A program made the position numbers and the translations under genes. Shown here piece after piece: positions 10,507-20,697 of a stretch of DNA of 64,000 nt. This stretch comes from Petrolisthes cinctipes. Its lineage: Eukaryota; Arthropoda; Malacostraca; Decapoda; Porcellanidae. How positions within the stretch are numbered: position 1 is the stretch's first letter; every line of letters begins with the position of its first letter. The notes beneath the pieces are model-generated. The model did not search any database, was not told the DNA's origin, and saw only the letters and a list, made by a program, of their open reading frames with translations. The DNA lies in the NCBI GenBank assembly GCA_033782935.1, contig JAWQEG010001437.1, positions 43,501 through 107,500 of the forward strand. Direction: 5' to 3'.

Positions 10507-10680
10507 GGAGAGATTCTCTTCTTGGTTAATTGGAAGGCTACTGATTCCTCCTAACTCTACCAGAAAACAGACACACTCAATGATACTAATAGGTGATCTG
10601 GTGGTATAGTTTGGAGGAATCAGTAGCACTCAATAATAATAATCACAGACCTTCCAATTCACCAACAAAAGAATATCACC
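10507..10680. mobile_element. TTAA MITE type 2, adjoining type 1
   Basis: TTAA at 10503-10506, then GGAGAGATTCTCTTCTTGGT TAATTGGAAGG. The right end is CCTTCCAATTCACCAACAAA AGAATATCACC, then TTAA at 10681-10684. The core is GATTCCTCCTAACTCTACCA and its inverted partner. Confidence 0.8.
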
Positions 10681-10684
10681 TTAA

Positions 10685-10834
10685 GTTGGAAGTACACTGT
10701 TGGTAAATCTGGAGCAAATTATTTCTCCAAACTATTCCAAGCAACAGAACACCATTATTTTTGTTCATCTGGTCCTGTTTCCTGGCATAATTTGGAGGAA
10801 TCATGGCACTCCAATGTAACTAAAGAATATCACC
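10685..10834. mobile_element. TTAA MITE type 1, shares TTAA with the left neighbour
   Basis: It starts at the TTAA 10681-10684 shared with the type 2 element and ends ...AAGAATATCACC|TTAA (10835-10838). The core has TGGAGCAAATTATTTCTCCA and TCCTGTTTCCTGGCATAATT. This is the mirror order of the pair at 8325-8636. Confidence 0.75.
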
Positions 10835-11017
10835 TTAATAGAAAGTGAGCCACCATATAGAGTGATTTGTACAGTCAGATACAAATGAACACAAGCATGG
10901 TGGTAAGAGAATTGTGTGTCAAGTGTACAGCCGGCAGCATAAATTCGCGTCCATCTCATTTATTTAATATTGCTAATATGACCAAATAGTTGCATTCTGA
11001 ACCAGTTTATATTCCAA

Positions 11018-11383
11018 CATACAAAATTTACCATATGAGAACTGTATCTGTCATCTCTGTATTAAAATTGTATTATAACATCACTATAGCTAATACATTA
11101 CAACATACGTAATTACCATATCAAAACTATATCTGTCATCTCTGTATAAAAATTGTATTACAACATCACTATAACTAATAATGTACATTACAACATATGT
11201 AATTTACCATATCAAAACTATATCTGTCATCTCTGTATTAAAATTGTATTACAACATCACTATAACTAATACATATGCAGGTGGAAATGAAGCCAACTTT
11301 TAATAATAACAACATGAGAACTTTATCTGTCATCTCTGCATTAAAATTGTATTATAACTTCACTATAACTAATACATTACACA
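11018..11383. repeat. Tandem repeat, ~90-bp unit, about four copies
   Basis: The units share ACTGTATCTGTCATCTCTGT and ATTAAAATTGTATTATAACA TCACTATAxCTAATACATTA with small indels. The sequence is AT-rich and non-coding. Confidence 0.8.
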
Positions 11384-11429
11384 GATGTAAATGAAGCAAA
11401 CTTATGCTGGTGACTTTACATTAAGAGAG

Positions 11430-11547
11430 ACAGTACAATGTTGGTGGTAAATCTGGAGCAAATAATTCCTCCAAATATTACCACGAAACATACACCTATA
11501 TGAAGGGAGCTTGGTTCTTGGCATGGTTAGGAGGAATCAGAAGCCTC

Positions 11548-11549
<2 letters not shown>
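11430..11549. mobile_element. TTAA-family MITE fragment
   Basis: The family core GGTAAATCTGGAGCAAATAA TTCCTCCAAATATTACCACG and the partner GGCATGGTTAGGAGGAATCA are visible. The right end runs into the CA/CT array. Confidence 0.6.
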
Positions 11550-11582
<33 letters not shown>

Positions 11583-12260
11583 TCTCTCTCTCCCTCTCTA
11601 ACACACACACACACACATTCTCTCTCTCCCTCTCTAACACACACACACACACATTCTCTCTCTCCCTCTCTAACACACACACACATTCTCTCTCTCCTCT
11701 AACACACACACACACACATTCTCTCTCTCCCTCTCTAACACACACACACACACATTCTCTCTCTCCCTCTCTAACACACACACACACACACACATTCTCT
11801 CTCTCCCTCTCTAACACACACACACATCCTCTCTAACACACACACACACACACACATTCTCTCTCTCCCTCTCTAACACACACACACACACATTCTCTCT
11901 CTCCCTCTCTAACACACACACACATTCTCTCTCTCCTCTAACACACACACACACACATTCTCTCTCTCCCTCTCTAACACACACACACACATTCTCTCTC
12001 TCCCTCTCTAACACACACACACACATTCTCTCTCTCCCTCTCTAACACACACACACATTCTCTCTCTCCCTCTCTAACACACACACACATTCTCTCTCTC
12101 CCTCTCTAACACACACACACATTCTCTCTCTCCCTCTCTAACACACACACACATTCTCTCTCTCCCTCTCTAACACACACACACATTCTCTCTCTCCCTC
12201 TCTAACACACACATACACACACATTCTCTCTCTCCCTCTCTAACACACACACACACACAA
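11550..12260. repeat. Compound CA/CT minisatellite
   Basis: About twenty tandem units of the form (AC)n followed by ATTCTCTCTCTCCCTCTCTA A. Unit length varies (about 28-38 bp) mainly through the AC run. Every frame through it is open by composition only. Confidence 0.95.
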
Positions 12261-12467
12261 AATTCTGAAAAGTCACAGACTGATGTCCAATGGTGTGACA
12301 GGCCTAGCAACCTCCTGCAGAACTGTGAAAATGAGAAAAAGAATGAAAAATTGTTCAAGGACTGGTTAAAAATGCACGAACTCATGGACAAAGTATATAA
12401 AACTATAGAGGATATATCGAGTGAAAAATCAGACACCAGGGTTCAATATGGATCAAAGTCCTAACAG

Positions 12468-13445
12468 TTAAAACTGATCTCTTGGAATGTTAATGGTTTA
12501 AGAAACAGAATGACCGATGTACATTATTATGCTCATAAGGCTAACATTGATGTGATACTTCTTCAGGAGACTGGGGATAGGAATGGAAGCCTAATGCTTA
12601 TAAAGCTTATTATCTGTCTGCAACGTCTGGTGTAAGAGGAGTAACTACATATGTTAAAAACTATATCCTTTCAGAGTTGATAGATGATCCTCATAAAACA
12701 GATGGAATAGAATCCGTATCTGTAAGAGTGTATTTGCAGAAAGGGTTAATTAATGTCATTAACCTATATATATCTAAAAACTGCTTCAGCGTTGATTCAT
12801 TACCAGATAGTGTTTTCAATGAAACAACAATAATGGCTGGGGACTTTAATGCTAGGCATAAGAAATTAGAGGATGAAGGAAAGATGAATACGAACACAGC
12901 AAGGTTTTACCAATTTCTAAAGGATTATCTGGATGCATTACTGCTCGGATCAAAGAAAGCGACACACATACAGGGAGGGAGGCTGGACTACTCTGTCATT
13001 CTCAATGGTCAGGGTCTGGCTGGGGACTGTGAGATCGTGACAGACTTACTGAGTGATCTCTTCTCTCTTGCTATATCTATTCCACTAGGTAAAGTGAATT
13101 CCGACCATATTAGAAAAAGATTACGTTTATGCAAAGAAAAATCTGATTATTTTATCGACGGTATTAAAGACTGGTACAAGGATTATGTTCCATATAATGT
13201 CGACAAGTTTTATAACGACCTGGTTAAAATCATAGAGGACTTATTAAGTAACAAAAAACATAAATACAAGGGAGCCAAGCTCCCACACTTGGACAAATAT
13301 TACAATGACAAAATGTTAAAGGAATATTCGAGAATGATTAAACAGGCACACAAAAATTGAGAAGAATCAGGGAGGGATGATAAGGACAGAATAGCCTTAC
13401 TGGAGGTAGCAAAACTATGTGAAATAAAACGTAAGGAAATCAAGG
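12468..13445 (+). mobile_element. LINE fragment: AP-type endonuclease (broken)
   Basis: The translation begins LKLISWNVNGLRNRMTDVHY and has VILLQETGDRNG, both typical of the exonuclease-endonuclease-phosphatase domain of non-LTR retrotransposons. A frameshift at about 12590 separates this from YLSATSGVRG... and the long open frame 12677-13357, which contains TIMAGDFNARHKKLEDEG (the GDFNA motif), GGRLDYSVI and NSDHIRKRLRL. TGA at 13358-13360 interrupts it, but coding similarity continues (DRIALLEVAKLCEIKRKEIK). It is a dead copy that continues, after a retroposon, at 14000. Confidence 0.85.
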
Positions 13446-13623
13446 ATAAATACTGGTTAAGAACTGCCCAGGGGGGGCTGACTTTATTCTCTGTGAATAT
13501 TAGTCATCCTCCACAGGGTTAGAATAAAGATTGCTGTAGGATCTGGTCACTTTCTAGTGGATTTGACGAGATCTGCCAACATGGATTAATAATCCACGTG
13601 AAGTATACTGCAACCGGAGGCTA

Positions 13624-13955
13624 TTTTTTTTTTTTTTTCACTGCTGTGGACCGCCAGCACACGGGGTGCATTTCCCTTTGCATGCAGCAGTGTAAACTCC
13701 CTCCCCCTTATGGTCCCTTCAGGGCTGGTCTCATGGAAGGTACGGCCCCAGTTGTAGCTCTTGTGGTAACGTGGACTTGGGCCCACAGCACTGGTTGTGA
13801 TATCAAATACCTTCTCCCCAATCTCCCTGGCAGTCGGAGGCTCCCAGACTCCCTGGTCCAGTAAGCTCTGGTCCCATTCCCCTGGGATGTGCTTCGGTAG
13901 CCCAGGCATATAGGGCCAGCCCCTCCTTTACTTTAATTTGTTTTTTCACTGCGAT
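13624..13955 (-). mobile_element. Poly(A) retroposon or processed fragment, inserted in a LINE
   Basis: A run of T at 13624-13640 is the poly(A) tail of a minus-strand insert. The upstream body is GC-rich and unlike its host. One minus frame stays open from 13909 to the tail (it includes REIGEKVFDITTSAVGPSPR and SYNWGRTFHETSPEGTIRG) with no stop before the A run. I do not recognise the protein. It is either a SINE or a truncated retrocopy of a gene. The left body boundary (about 13955) is approximate. Confidence 0.55.
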
Positions 13956-13999
13956 CAGAGTGTACCAGGGGTCTGTGGGGCAGGAGGCCATTCTGCCCA

Positions 14000-14180
14000 G
14001 GGAGAACATCAACAACAACTGGTTAAGATTTACAAGCAAAATTGGATGTACGAAAAACATCAGTGAAATATGGAAGGAAGTAAACAAAGTAAGAGGAAAA
14101 AAACTCAGAAGTGTCACACACCCACAGCCATACCAACATGAACAGAAATTGATGAGTGACTGGGCGGCTGCAGCCATAGT
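14000..14180 (+). mobile_element. LINE linker between endonuclease and RT
   Basis: Open frame with NNWLRFTSKIGCTKNISEIW KEVNKVRGKK. This fits the region between endonuclease and reverse transcriptase in jockey/CR1-like LINEs (W..F...I......IW..V....G). It is probably the continuation of 12468-13445. Confidence 0.6.
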
Positions 14181-14265
14181 TTACCCTGGTTAGGCCCCGG
14201 TAATCTGCTGGGGTCCAAGCTAGGTCAGGAAAGGTCAGGCTAATTCGCAAATTCCCTATTTCCAA
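14180..14265. mobile_element. Fragment of the 8-bp-TSD MITE
   Basis: CCCTGGTTAGGCCCCGGTAA and GGTCAGGCTAATTCGCAAAT match the interior of the GGTATTTATTG family. No ends are preserved. Confidence 0.6.
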
Positions 14266-14429
14266 TAGTTACCAGCATGATTCTTTAATTCTACTGGTTA
14301 AATACAAAATATATGTGTACAAGTACAACTGAATTTAATACCAGACATATTGAAACTAAAAAATTAGCGCAAGTACTCCTAAATTTAGTGAGTGCTTACA
14401 CTACAGATTTGTACCTTTTCGATATTTGT

Positions 14430-14818
14430 ATACCGTACAACATCCTTTGCCAGTATATGCTCCACTAACTCAACCATGGAAGATAGGGAACAGAATGTTC
14501 CTGTATTCAATATTGATTCCCCAGAAATTCCCACTTTGAAGATCCAGACCAAACAAGTTAAAAGAATCGTAGATAACTTAATTTCTGACAAAGCCCCTGG
14601 CCCAAATGAAATACCTTCCGTTGTCCTAAAAGAGTGCTCCTCAGAACTGGCTCCCATTCTTTCTAAACTATTCCGATTATGTATTCGGACTGCCTCTTTC
14701 CCTAAAACCTGGAAAGAAGCAAATATCCACCAAGTGCCCAAAAAAGGAACCTCATATGATCCAACTAATTGGAGGATTTGCAAACTTGAAAAAAGTTGCC
14801 AGATTTGCCAGATGAATT
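14430..14818 (+). mobile_element. LINE fragment: N-terminal RT region
   Basis: The frame carries NLISDKAPGPNEIPSVVLKE, SKLFRLCIRTASFPKTWKEA and PKKGTSYDPTNWR. These are the classical start of the reverse transcriptase domain (DKAPGPDxIP...FP..WK.A...PKKG...NyRP). The RT core is missing and the sequence passes into the dispersed repeat at 14889. Its likely 3' end is at 15618. Confidence 0.88.
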
Positions 14819-14888
14819 AATTCATAGAACATCTTATGGGTATACTAGAAAAACTAAATATATGGTATTCAATTTTTTTGTGTAGCTG

Positions 14889-15400
14889 AACTATACTCCT
14901 TTTACGCTAACTTGGCCCAGTAGCCACGCCCCCTTGATAGGCCTTGATAGCTGATTGGTTGATTTATAACTGTTCGTGTTGCTTCCCTTACATTGACATT
15001 GAATATGTTTACATCCTTTTCCTTTCTCTAATATTGATGGAATTTAGGAACATTAAATTATAAACGATTTTTAAGCATCAGTTGCTATGCAGTTCTACAG
15101 AAAGGATGGTAAGCTGGTAAAATTCCTAAATATATATCTTCGGAAGTCGTAGCTAACATCATCACATACACGTTCGGACATAGCCTACTCAATATATCTT
15201 TGTTTTGTAGTCAATATAAACTATTGAGAAGCTGATGGAACAACAAATAGCAAACAATATCTAGTAAACTACACCATACACACTCTACTTATAGTCCAAG
15301 TCCTTATATAACTGAAAAAACTCGAAAAATAGATGAGGTATAGTGGGGAGGTTGTAATGCCAGCGGAACAGCTGTCCTGCCCAGGCGCCAGGCGGGAAAA
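14889..15400. repeat. Dispersed ~500-bp repeat, copy 2
   Basis: Nearly identical to 5831-6334. It sits exactly where the RT core of a LINE is missing. The 3' part enters a large inverted repeat (15358-15551). Confidence 0.8.
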
Positions 15401-15551
15401 TCAAGCACAGCTCGCTCCACCATCTGTTATTATTCTGGTTACGATTATGTTCCCGTAATGAAAGTCGAGTGTGACAGATGGAAATCCGCGACAGGTGGAG
15501 CGAGCTGTGCTTGATTTTCCCGCCTGGGCAGGACAGCTGTTCCGCTGGCAT
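15358..15551. repeat. Inverted repeat with ~60-bp arms
   Basis: The left arm GCCAGCGGAACAGCTGTCCT GCCCAGG...GGGAAAATCAAGCACAGCTC GCTCCACC reappears as its inverted complement at 15491-15551. The arms differ mainly by a 7-bp CGCCAGG duplication. The spacer is about 75 bp. The arms are GC-rich in AT-rich DNA. Confidence 0.85.
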
Positions 15552-15617
15552 TTATAAGTCATGTTCGTTCTCAGATGGAATACTGCTCGCCACCATGAAG
15601 TGGATGTGGGGAGGTGG

Positions 15618-15990
15618 TACGTAGGCAATTAGATAAAATTCAAAATAAAGCTGTACGAATTATCAATAACCCTCTAATCACAAATGAATTCCCTCCCTTA
15701 CACATCCGAAGAAATGTTGCATCCCTTGCCTATTCTATAAATATTATCATGGTAAATGTTCGGATGAGCTTGCCCTAATCGTGCCACCTCATCGCATCTT
15801 TCCCTGTGGTACACAGGTCAGCTGAGCCCATGACTTTGCAATCTCTCCTCCCCAATGTAGAACTACTGCTTTTCAGAATTCATTTATTCCCAGAACCACA
15901 TCGTTATGGAATGCACTTCCTCAAAACTGCTTTCCACCAGTTTTTAATCCTCAGTCATTTAAATCCAACTGTTACCGACATTATATGAAA
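15618..15990 (+). mobile_element. LINE fragment: C-terminal RT tail
   Basis: RQLDKIQNKAVRIINNPLIT and RRNVASLAYSINI, then after a 1-nt shift at about 15745 YHGKCSDELALIVPPHRIF, and near the end FKSNCYRHYMK. These are standard C-terminal motifs of CR1/jockey-like LINEs. With 14430-14818 it brackets the lost RT core of what was probably one element. Confidence 0.8.
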
Positions 15991-16189
15991 TGAAGGATGT
16001 CAATAGGCACATGGACTTTGTTTTCATTGATTTTGTTTTTACTTCCTCCTTTCTGATTCAGAAAAAAATTAAAAAAAACTAATGGCGATACCCAAAATTA
16101 TAGCTGCCTATAAAGAACAGCTTATGAGTGCAGAAACAATAAATAAGAACAGCCAAGCACAAAGATCACAAAATATGCTTGGACGATGA

Positions 16190-17305
16190 AATAAACGAAA
16201 TATACATACATACCATTTTGATAGGCAAAATATACTGACTGACAATCAACACGGTTTTCGGCCTAAACGCTCGTGTGAGACGCAGCTACTGGTAACTACT
16301 CACAACGTCTTGCAGTCCCTCAATGACACAAAAATTAGACAAGTTAATGCCATAGTATTAGACTTTGGTAAAGCCTTCGACAAAGTCCCTCACCAAAGAC
16401 TACTACACAAGTTAGAATTCTATGGCACAGGCTACAGGGACAACTTCTTCACTGGATTAGAATGTTCTTGACTAGGCCTACCAGAAAGCAACGCGTACTT
16501 CTTGACAGTAGTCAGTCTCCACCTGTTCCTGTGACCTCTGGGGTACCCCAGGGCACTGTCCTGGGCCCCCTTCTTTTCCTTTCATATATTATTGACCTCC
16601 CACTCTCACTTTCCTCTACCACTAGACTTTTTGCAGACGATAGCTTAGTCTACAGACCAATTAAAGATAGGAATGACTGCCTTCGACTACAGGACGACCT
16701 AACTGCACTTGAAGACTGGGAAGCCAAGTGGCAGATGACATTTAGACCAAACAAATGCCATCACATCCGTTTTACCCGAGCCCATAATCCCATTCAACAT
16801 ACTGTATATACCAGCTACACAAGACCAACCTCAACACAGTCATTCCCACAAATACTTGGGCATCCACATCTCAGCGGACATGAGGTGGAACACACACATA
16901 GGTAGCATTAGGGCCAAAGCTTGTAGGGTCCTGGCATTCTTTCGCAGGAACCTCAGCAGGTGTAACACAGACATCAAAATTATTGCTTATAATACATTCG
17001 TTCGACCACACTTAGAGTACTGCGACACCATCTGGGACCCACACACTAACAATAATATCAATAAATTTGAGTCCATACAAAACAAAACTGCAAGATGGGC
17101 CAGACGTGATTACAGACACACTAACATTACATCAGTCACTTTGCTTAAACAGCACACAAAACTAGACCCACTGACAACACGAAGACAGATACACAGACAA
17201 CAGATGATATACAAAATCACAAACAAGTTAGTTGACATAGACAAAGACACATATCTACACCCTACAAGTATACGATCCACTAGAGGCTGACAACTTAAAA
17301 TACCA
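16190..17305 (+). mobile_element. LINE RT core and C-terminus (broken)
   Basis: ILTDNQHGFRPKRSCETQLL, VNAIVLDFGKAFDKVPHQRL, SGVPQGTVLGPLLFLSYIID and TRLFADDSLVYRP give RT motifs in order, including the catalytic FADD. Breaks are a stop or shift at about 16470 and a shift at about 16835. The C-terminal part has GIHISADMRWNTHIGSIRAK and RPHLEYCDTIWDPHT. The C-terminal frame leads straight into a MITE at 17306. Confidence 0.92.
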
Positions 17306-17677
17306 GGTATTTATTGAAAGAATTACCATTTTGTAGCAGTGTTGCCAGATTCAGCTAGGTCCCAGTATTTTTCCCCGGTCATTTCTTGTACTTTACCACG
17401 GTTATTTCCCGGTAGTTTGCCCAGGTTAGGTCCCGGTAGTTTTCCCAGGTTAGGTCCCGGTAGTCTGCCAAGGTTAGGTCCCGGTAGTTTGCTGTGGTCT
17501 AGGTTAGGTAAGGTCAGGCTAATTTCAAAATGACCCATTTAAATATGCTCTATCTTGGAAATGGGGCATTTGCGGAGGAAATGCCATAGAAAAAAATAGT
17601 CTTAGAATTGTCTAAATAAGTGGGTAATGACGGTAGAAAAACCGTATGCAATAACGGTAATTCTTTCACTATTTACC
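17306..17677. mobile_element. MITE in a LINE, 8-bp TSD AAATACCA
   Basis: Ends GGTATTTATTGAAAGAATTA and TTCTTTCACTATTTACC. AAATACCA lies on both sides (17298-17305 and 17678-17685). It carries four 24-bp GGTTAGGTCCCGGTAGTTTG-type units. Deleting it restores LINE coding sequence (NLKYHTYQISTDIFRHS). Confidence 0.9.
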
Positions 17678-17727
17678 AAATACCATACATACCAGATAAG
17701 CACTGATATATTTAGGCACTCATTCTA

Positions 17728-18389
17728 GTAAATATTGAAAGAACTACCGTTATTGCGTACGGTTTTTCTACCTTCATTACCCACTTATTTAGACCATTCT
17801 AAGACTATTTTCTTCTAAGTTATGGCATTTCTTCCGCAAATGCCACATTTCCAAGATGGGGCATATTCAAATGGGGCATTATGAAATTAGCTTGACCTAA
17901 CCTAACCTAGACCACGGCAGACTACCGGGACCTAACCTGGGCAAACTACCGGGAAATAACTGGGTATTTATTGAAAGAATTACCGTTTTGTAGCAGTGTT
18001 GCCAGATCCGGCTGGGTCCCAGTATTTTGCACCGGTCATTTATTGTACTTTACCACGGTTATTTCCCGGTAGTTTGCCCAGGTTAGGTCCCGGTAGTCTG
18101 CCCAGGTTAGGTCCCGGTAGTCTGATGCGGTCTAGGTTAGGTTAGGTCAGGTCAGGTAAGGTCAGGCTAATTTCAAAATTTTTGCGGAGAAAATGCCATA
18201 TAAGAAAATAGTCTTAGAATGGTCTAAATAAGTGGGTAATGAAGGTAGAAAAACCGTACACAATAACGGTAATTCATTCAATATTTACCAATAACTGTGG
18301 TAAAGTACAGGAAATGACCAGGGCAAAATACTGGGACCTAGCCGGATCTGGCAACACTGCTACAAAACGATAATTCTTTCAATAAATAC
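17728..18389. mobile_element. MITE split by a nested copy
   Basis: The outer copy starts GTAAATATTGAAAGAACTAC at 17728, is interrupted at 17962, resumes at 18290 and ends CTTTCAATAAATAC at about 18389. LINE sequence follows (LFPSSIQEWNHLPSHVVNSP). The outer target duplication is not exact. Confidence 0.8.
17963..18289. mobile_element. Nested MITE, 8-bp TSD AATAACTG
   Basis: A family member inserted into another member in opposite orientation. AATAACTG precedes it (17955-17962) and follows it (18290-18297). The ends are GGTATTTATTGAAAGAATTA and TTCATTCAATATTTACC. Confidence 0.9.
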
Positions 18390-18640
18390 TCTCACTCTTT
18401 CCTAGCAGCATCCAAGAGTGGAATCATCTCCCATCTCACGTAGTTAATAGCCCCACTCTAGACGTTTAGAAATAGGATCACCAATCATTACCTCCCCAAT
18501 CCTAATCCTCAACCAGCAGTCCCTGACCCAATCCACTCTTACCTTAATCCTCCCCTTAAATCCCCCGCATATTATGCTGCCCTTTGCGGGACCCACAACT
18601 TGAACATGGCCGATGTTGTCAATTTGTGAACCGACCAATT
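18390..18640 (+). mobile_element. LINE 3' end
   Basis: LFPSSIQEWNHLPSHVVNSP TLDV is the standard tail of an RT protein, where the hydrophobic LP..V is followed by SLDxF. Further degraded similarity (PPLKSPAYYAALCGTHN) follows. It is the continuation of 16190-17305 beyond the two MITE insertions. Confidence 0.8.
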
Positions 18641-19050
18641 TCTATGTGATTATTTACCCTATTCTAGAGTCCCTGTGACACTCAAACACGTGACAAACTT
18701 ACCTTGGAATTCCCAGGAAAAGCCGAAGATGATGTTACAACTGTAGATGAGACATATACACAGGAACGAGGACGTAAACAGTTCACCTCCACCTCTCTGT
18801 CACTCGAGGTGACCATAGCCAACTACTGAAAGTACTGATGATGATGACGTCACAACCTGTCCTGAGCATTCAAGTCTCTCACAAATTTCATTTGTCTATT
18901 GATGGTATTCAAATCTCTCACAATTTTTATTAACAACGTGGAAATAATATACCTAAATAACGTATATACTTTTTTTTGTCTTCTGATGAAAAGTTTAATA
19001 TACAGTATTTATAATCCGCCATCCATTTTACCCATGGAGGTATAATATAG
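18641..19050. other. Unassigned spacer
   Basis: I see nothing recognisable here. Confidence 0.5.
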
Positions 19051-19059
19051 CTCTTGCTC

Positions 19060-20015
19060 GCTCTTGCTTTTGCTGTTACAGGTCCCCTGGATGTTTATTC
19101 CAGGGTTGGCCTTTGTATCGGCAGCTCCTGTAAATAGAAATCAGAAAAAAAACAATACCACGCATAGCTATTCCTCTACTTCTTGCATACCACAATTTTT
19201 CCAAGAATTCCTTCACAGCACCAATCATCTCATGTGGTCTGCTCACACAAACCTAACAGCAATACCATCCATTCTGTCCCTGTAAATTCCATCCCATCAT
19301 CTCTGATCTGTTGTCATACTTCTCACATCCCAGTATCACATGTTCTACAGTTTCATCTTCTCCTGTGTCACACATCTGGCATACCTTGCTTCGGGATTCA
19401 GACCATCTATAACTTTTTGCATTCACCTCCATGCATTGAGCTCTGGCTCGAAAGAGTAGATCACTATCTCCTGATAGTGACGTGTATAAATAAGGTGCCA
19501 TCATCTAGTGGGGCAAAAGAGAAGCTACGGTACCATCACCACGAAGCTCCACTGTCTCAAGACATCTGGTGCGACACCCAATAATCTCGGGGCCTTGCAA
19601 GGGTCACGGGCAGCACGGGCTACTGACCTACTGACAGCCTACAGTCCCGAGGTTCAATGAGGTATGTAAAAAAAAAAAAAAAAAAAATACTTCCTTCATA
19701 CCACTTCACATACTCTGGGCATTCTTTCTCTTTATACCATACCAGAGTTTCATTTTGGTCCATATAATTTTTCCACTTTCTTAGCCCAAGGCATTTGTTT
19801 CACTTCTTTGTTAATCTCACTTTTCCACTTTCTTGCATTCCACTCTAGCCCCTCTCTATTTCTGCGCATCATTTTCCAATAATGCATATTTTCTCTAACT
19901 ACCATACCATTCATGTACCTATACCATTCTCTCGCACTTCTTTCCCCATTTGATATTTCTAATGTTCCACATATAAACCTTCCTTGCCAACATTCTAGTA
20001 GGCCATACCTCCGTA
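19060..20015 (-). mobile_element. Minus-strand LINE C-terminal remnant, split by a poly(A) insert
   Basis: The minus frame at 20015-19690 reads ECWQGRFICGTLEISNGERS, EWYRYMNGMVVREN and KKVEKLYGPK. The frame at 19504-19253 reads MAPYLYTSLSGDSDLLFRAR and then CQMCDTGEDETVEHVILGC. The last is the C-x2-C...H-x4-C finger that closes many non-LTR RT proteins. A retroposon separates the two parts. No RT catalytic motif is present. Confidence 0.7.
19505..19687 (+). mobile_element. Short poly(A) retroposon (SINE-like)
   Basis: A GC-richer segment ending in about 18 A (19669-19687) splits the minus-strand LINE remnant. I could not find tRNA A/B boxes with certainty, so the class is open. Confidence 0.5.
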
Positions 20016-20208
20016 CAGGGCCTTCACTATGATGGATGACAAAATGATACTACAAGTGCCAAGTTGTGTTCAGTACCCCACATCAAATTTTAATGATATC
20101 GTGTCTTCAGTGCCTGGTTTGGTTATTCTGCGATTATTGTGCTTAATATACTATTATATGGGTTGACGAGCCCATTATTACTGACTAATAGGTAGATATG
20201 ACACCTAC

Positions 20209-20341
20209 GGCCGTATTCAAGAACATCTGTGGTGTATACGATGGTGTGGTAATGGTACAACAGCTCCATAGACAAACAACAGAGCCATTATACCGGTACA
20301 ATGCCATCGTATACATCAAAAAGTGTTCTTGAATACAGCCC
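20209..20341. mobile_element. Foldback MITE, ~133 bp
   Basis: The arms GGCCGTATTCAAGAACATCT and AGTGTTCTTGAATACAGCCC are inverted, and the palindrome continues inward (GTATACGATGG...CCATCGTATAC). The central loop ACAGCTCCATAGACAAACAA is shared, in reverse, with 8014-8292. Confidence 0.8.
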
Positions 20342-20545
20342 CTACCCTCTCCCACAGTAATCCCTAAGTAAGAGGAGCTGTGGCCTTGGCTTAGCTGGGT
20401 GCACTGCAACGTGAGGACAGTTGGGCCATAGGCGTGCCCTTGAGGTCACAGGAAGGCATTACCTCTTCCCACAAAGTCTAATGATACAGGCAGTTAAAAT
20501 GAACCCTTTTAAATTACAGTACTGCAGTGTTCATCAAGAAATTAT

Positions 20546-20697
20546 GTAGACAGATATTAGATGGATTATGGAGTGGTGAAGAGTACTGTAGGCCTACTCT
20601 CTGAGCTGAACCCTGGGTGATGTAGGCAGATATTAGATGGATTATGGAGTGGTAAAGAGTACTGTAGGCCTACTCTATGAGCTGAACCCTGGGTGGT
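20546..20697. repeat. Direct tandem duplication, 76-bp unit x2
   Basis: GTAGACAGATATTAGATGGA TTATGGAGTGGTGAAGAGTA and the rest of the unit recur at 20622 with about three differences. It looks recent. Confidence 0.85.

Noticed and set aside
11511..12026. Cys/Val-rich minus frames that look like a Cys-rich peptide
   Set aside because: The VCVCVC and RERE patterns are the AC/CT array read in frame.
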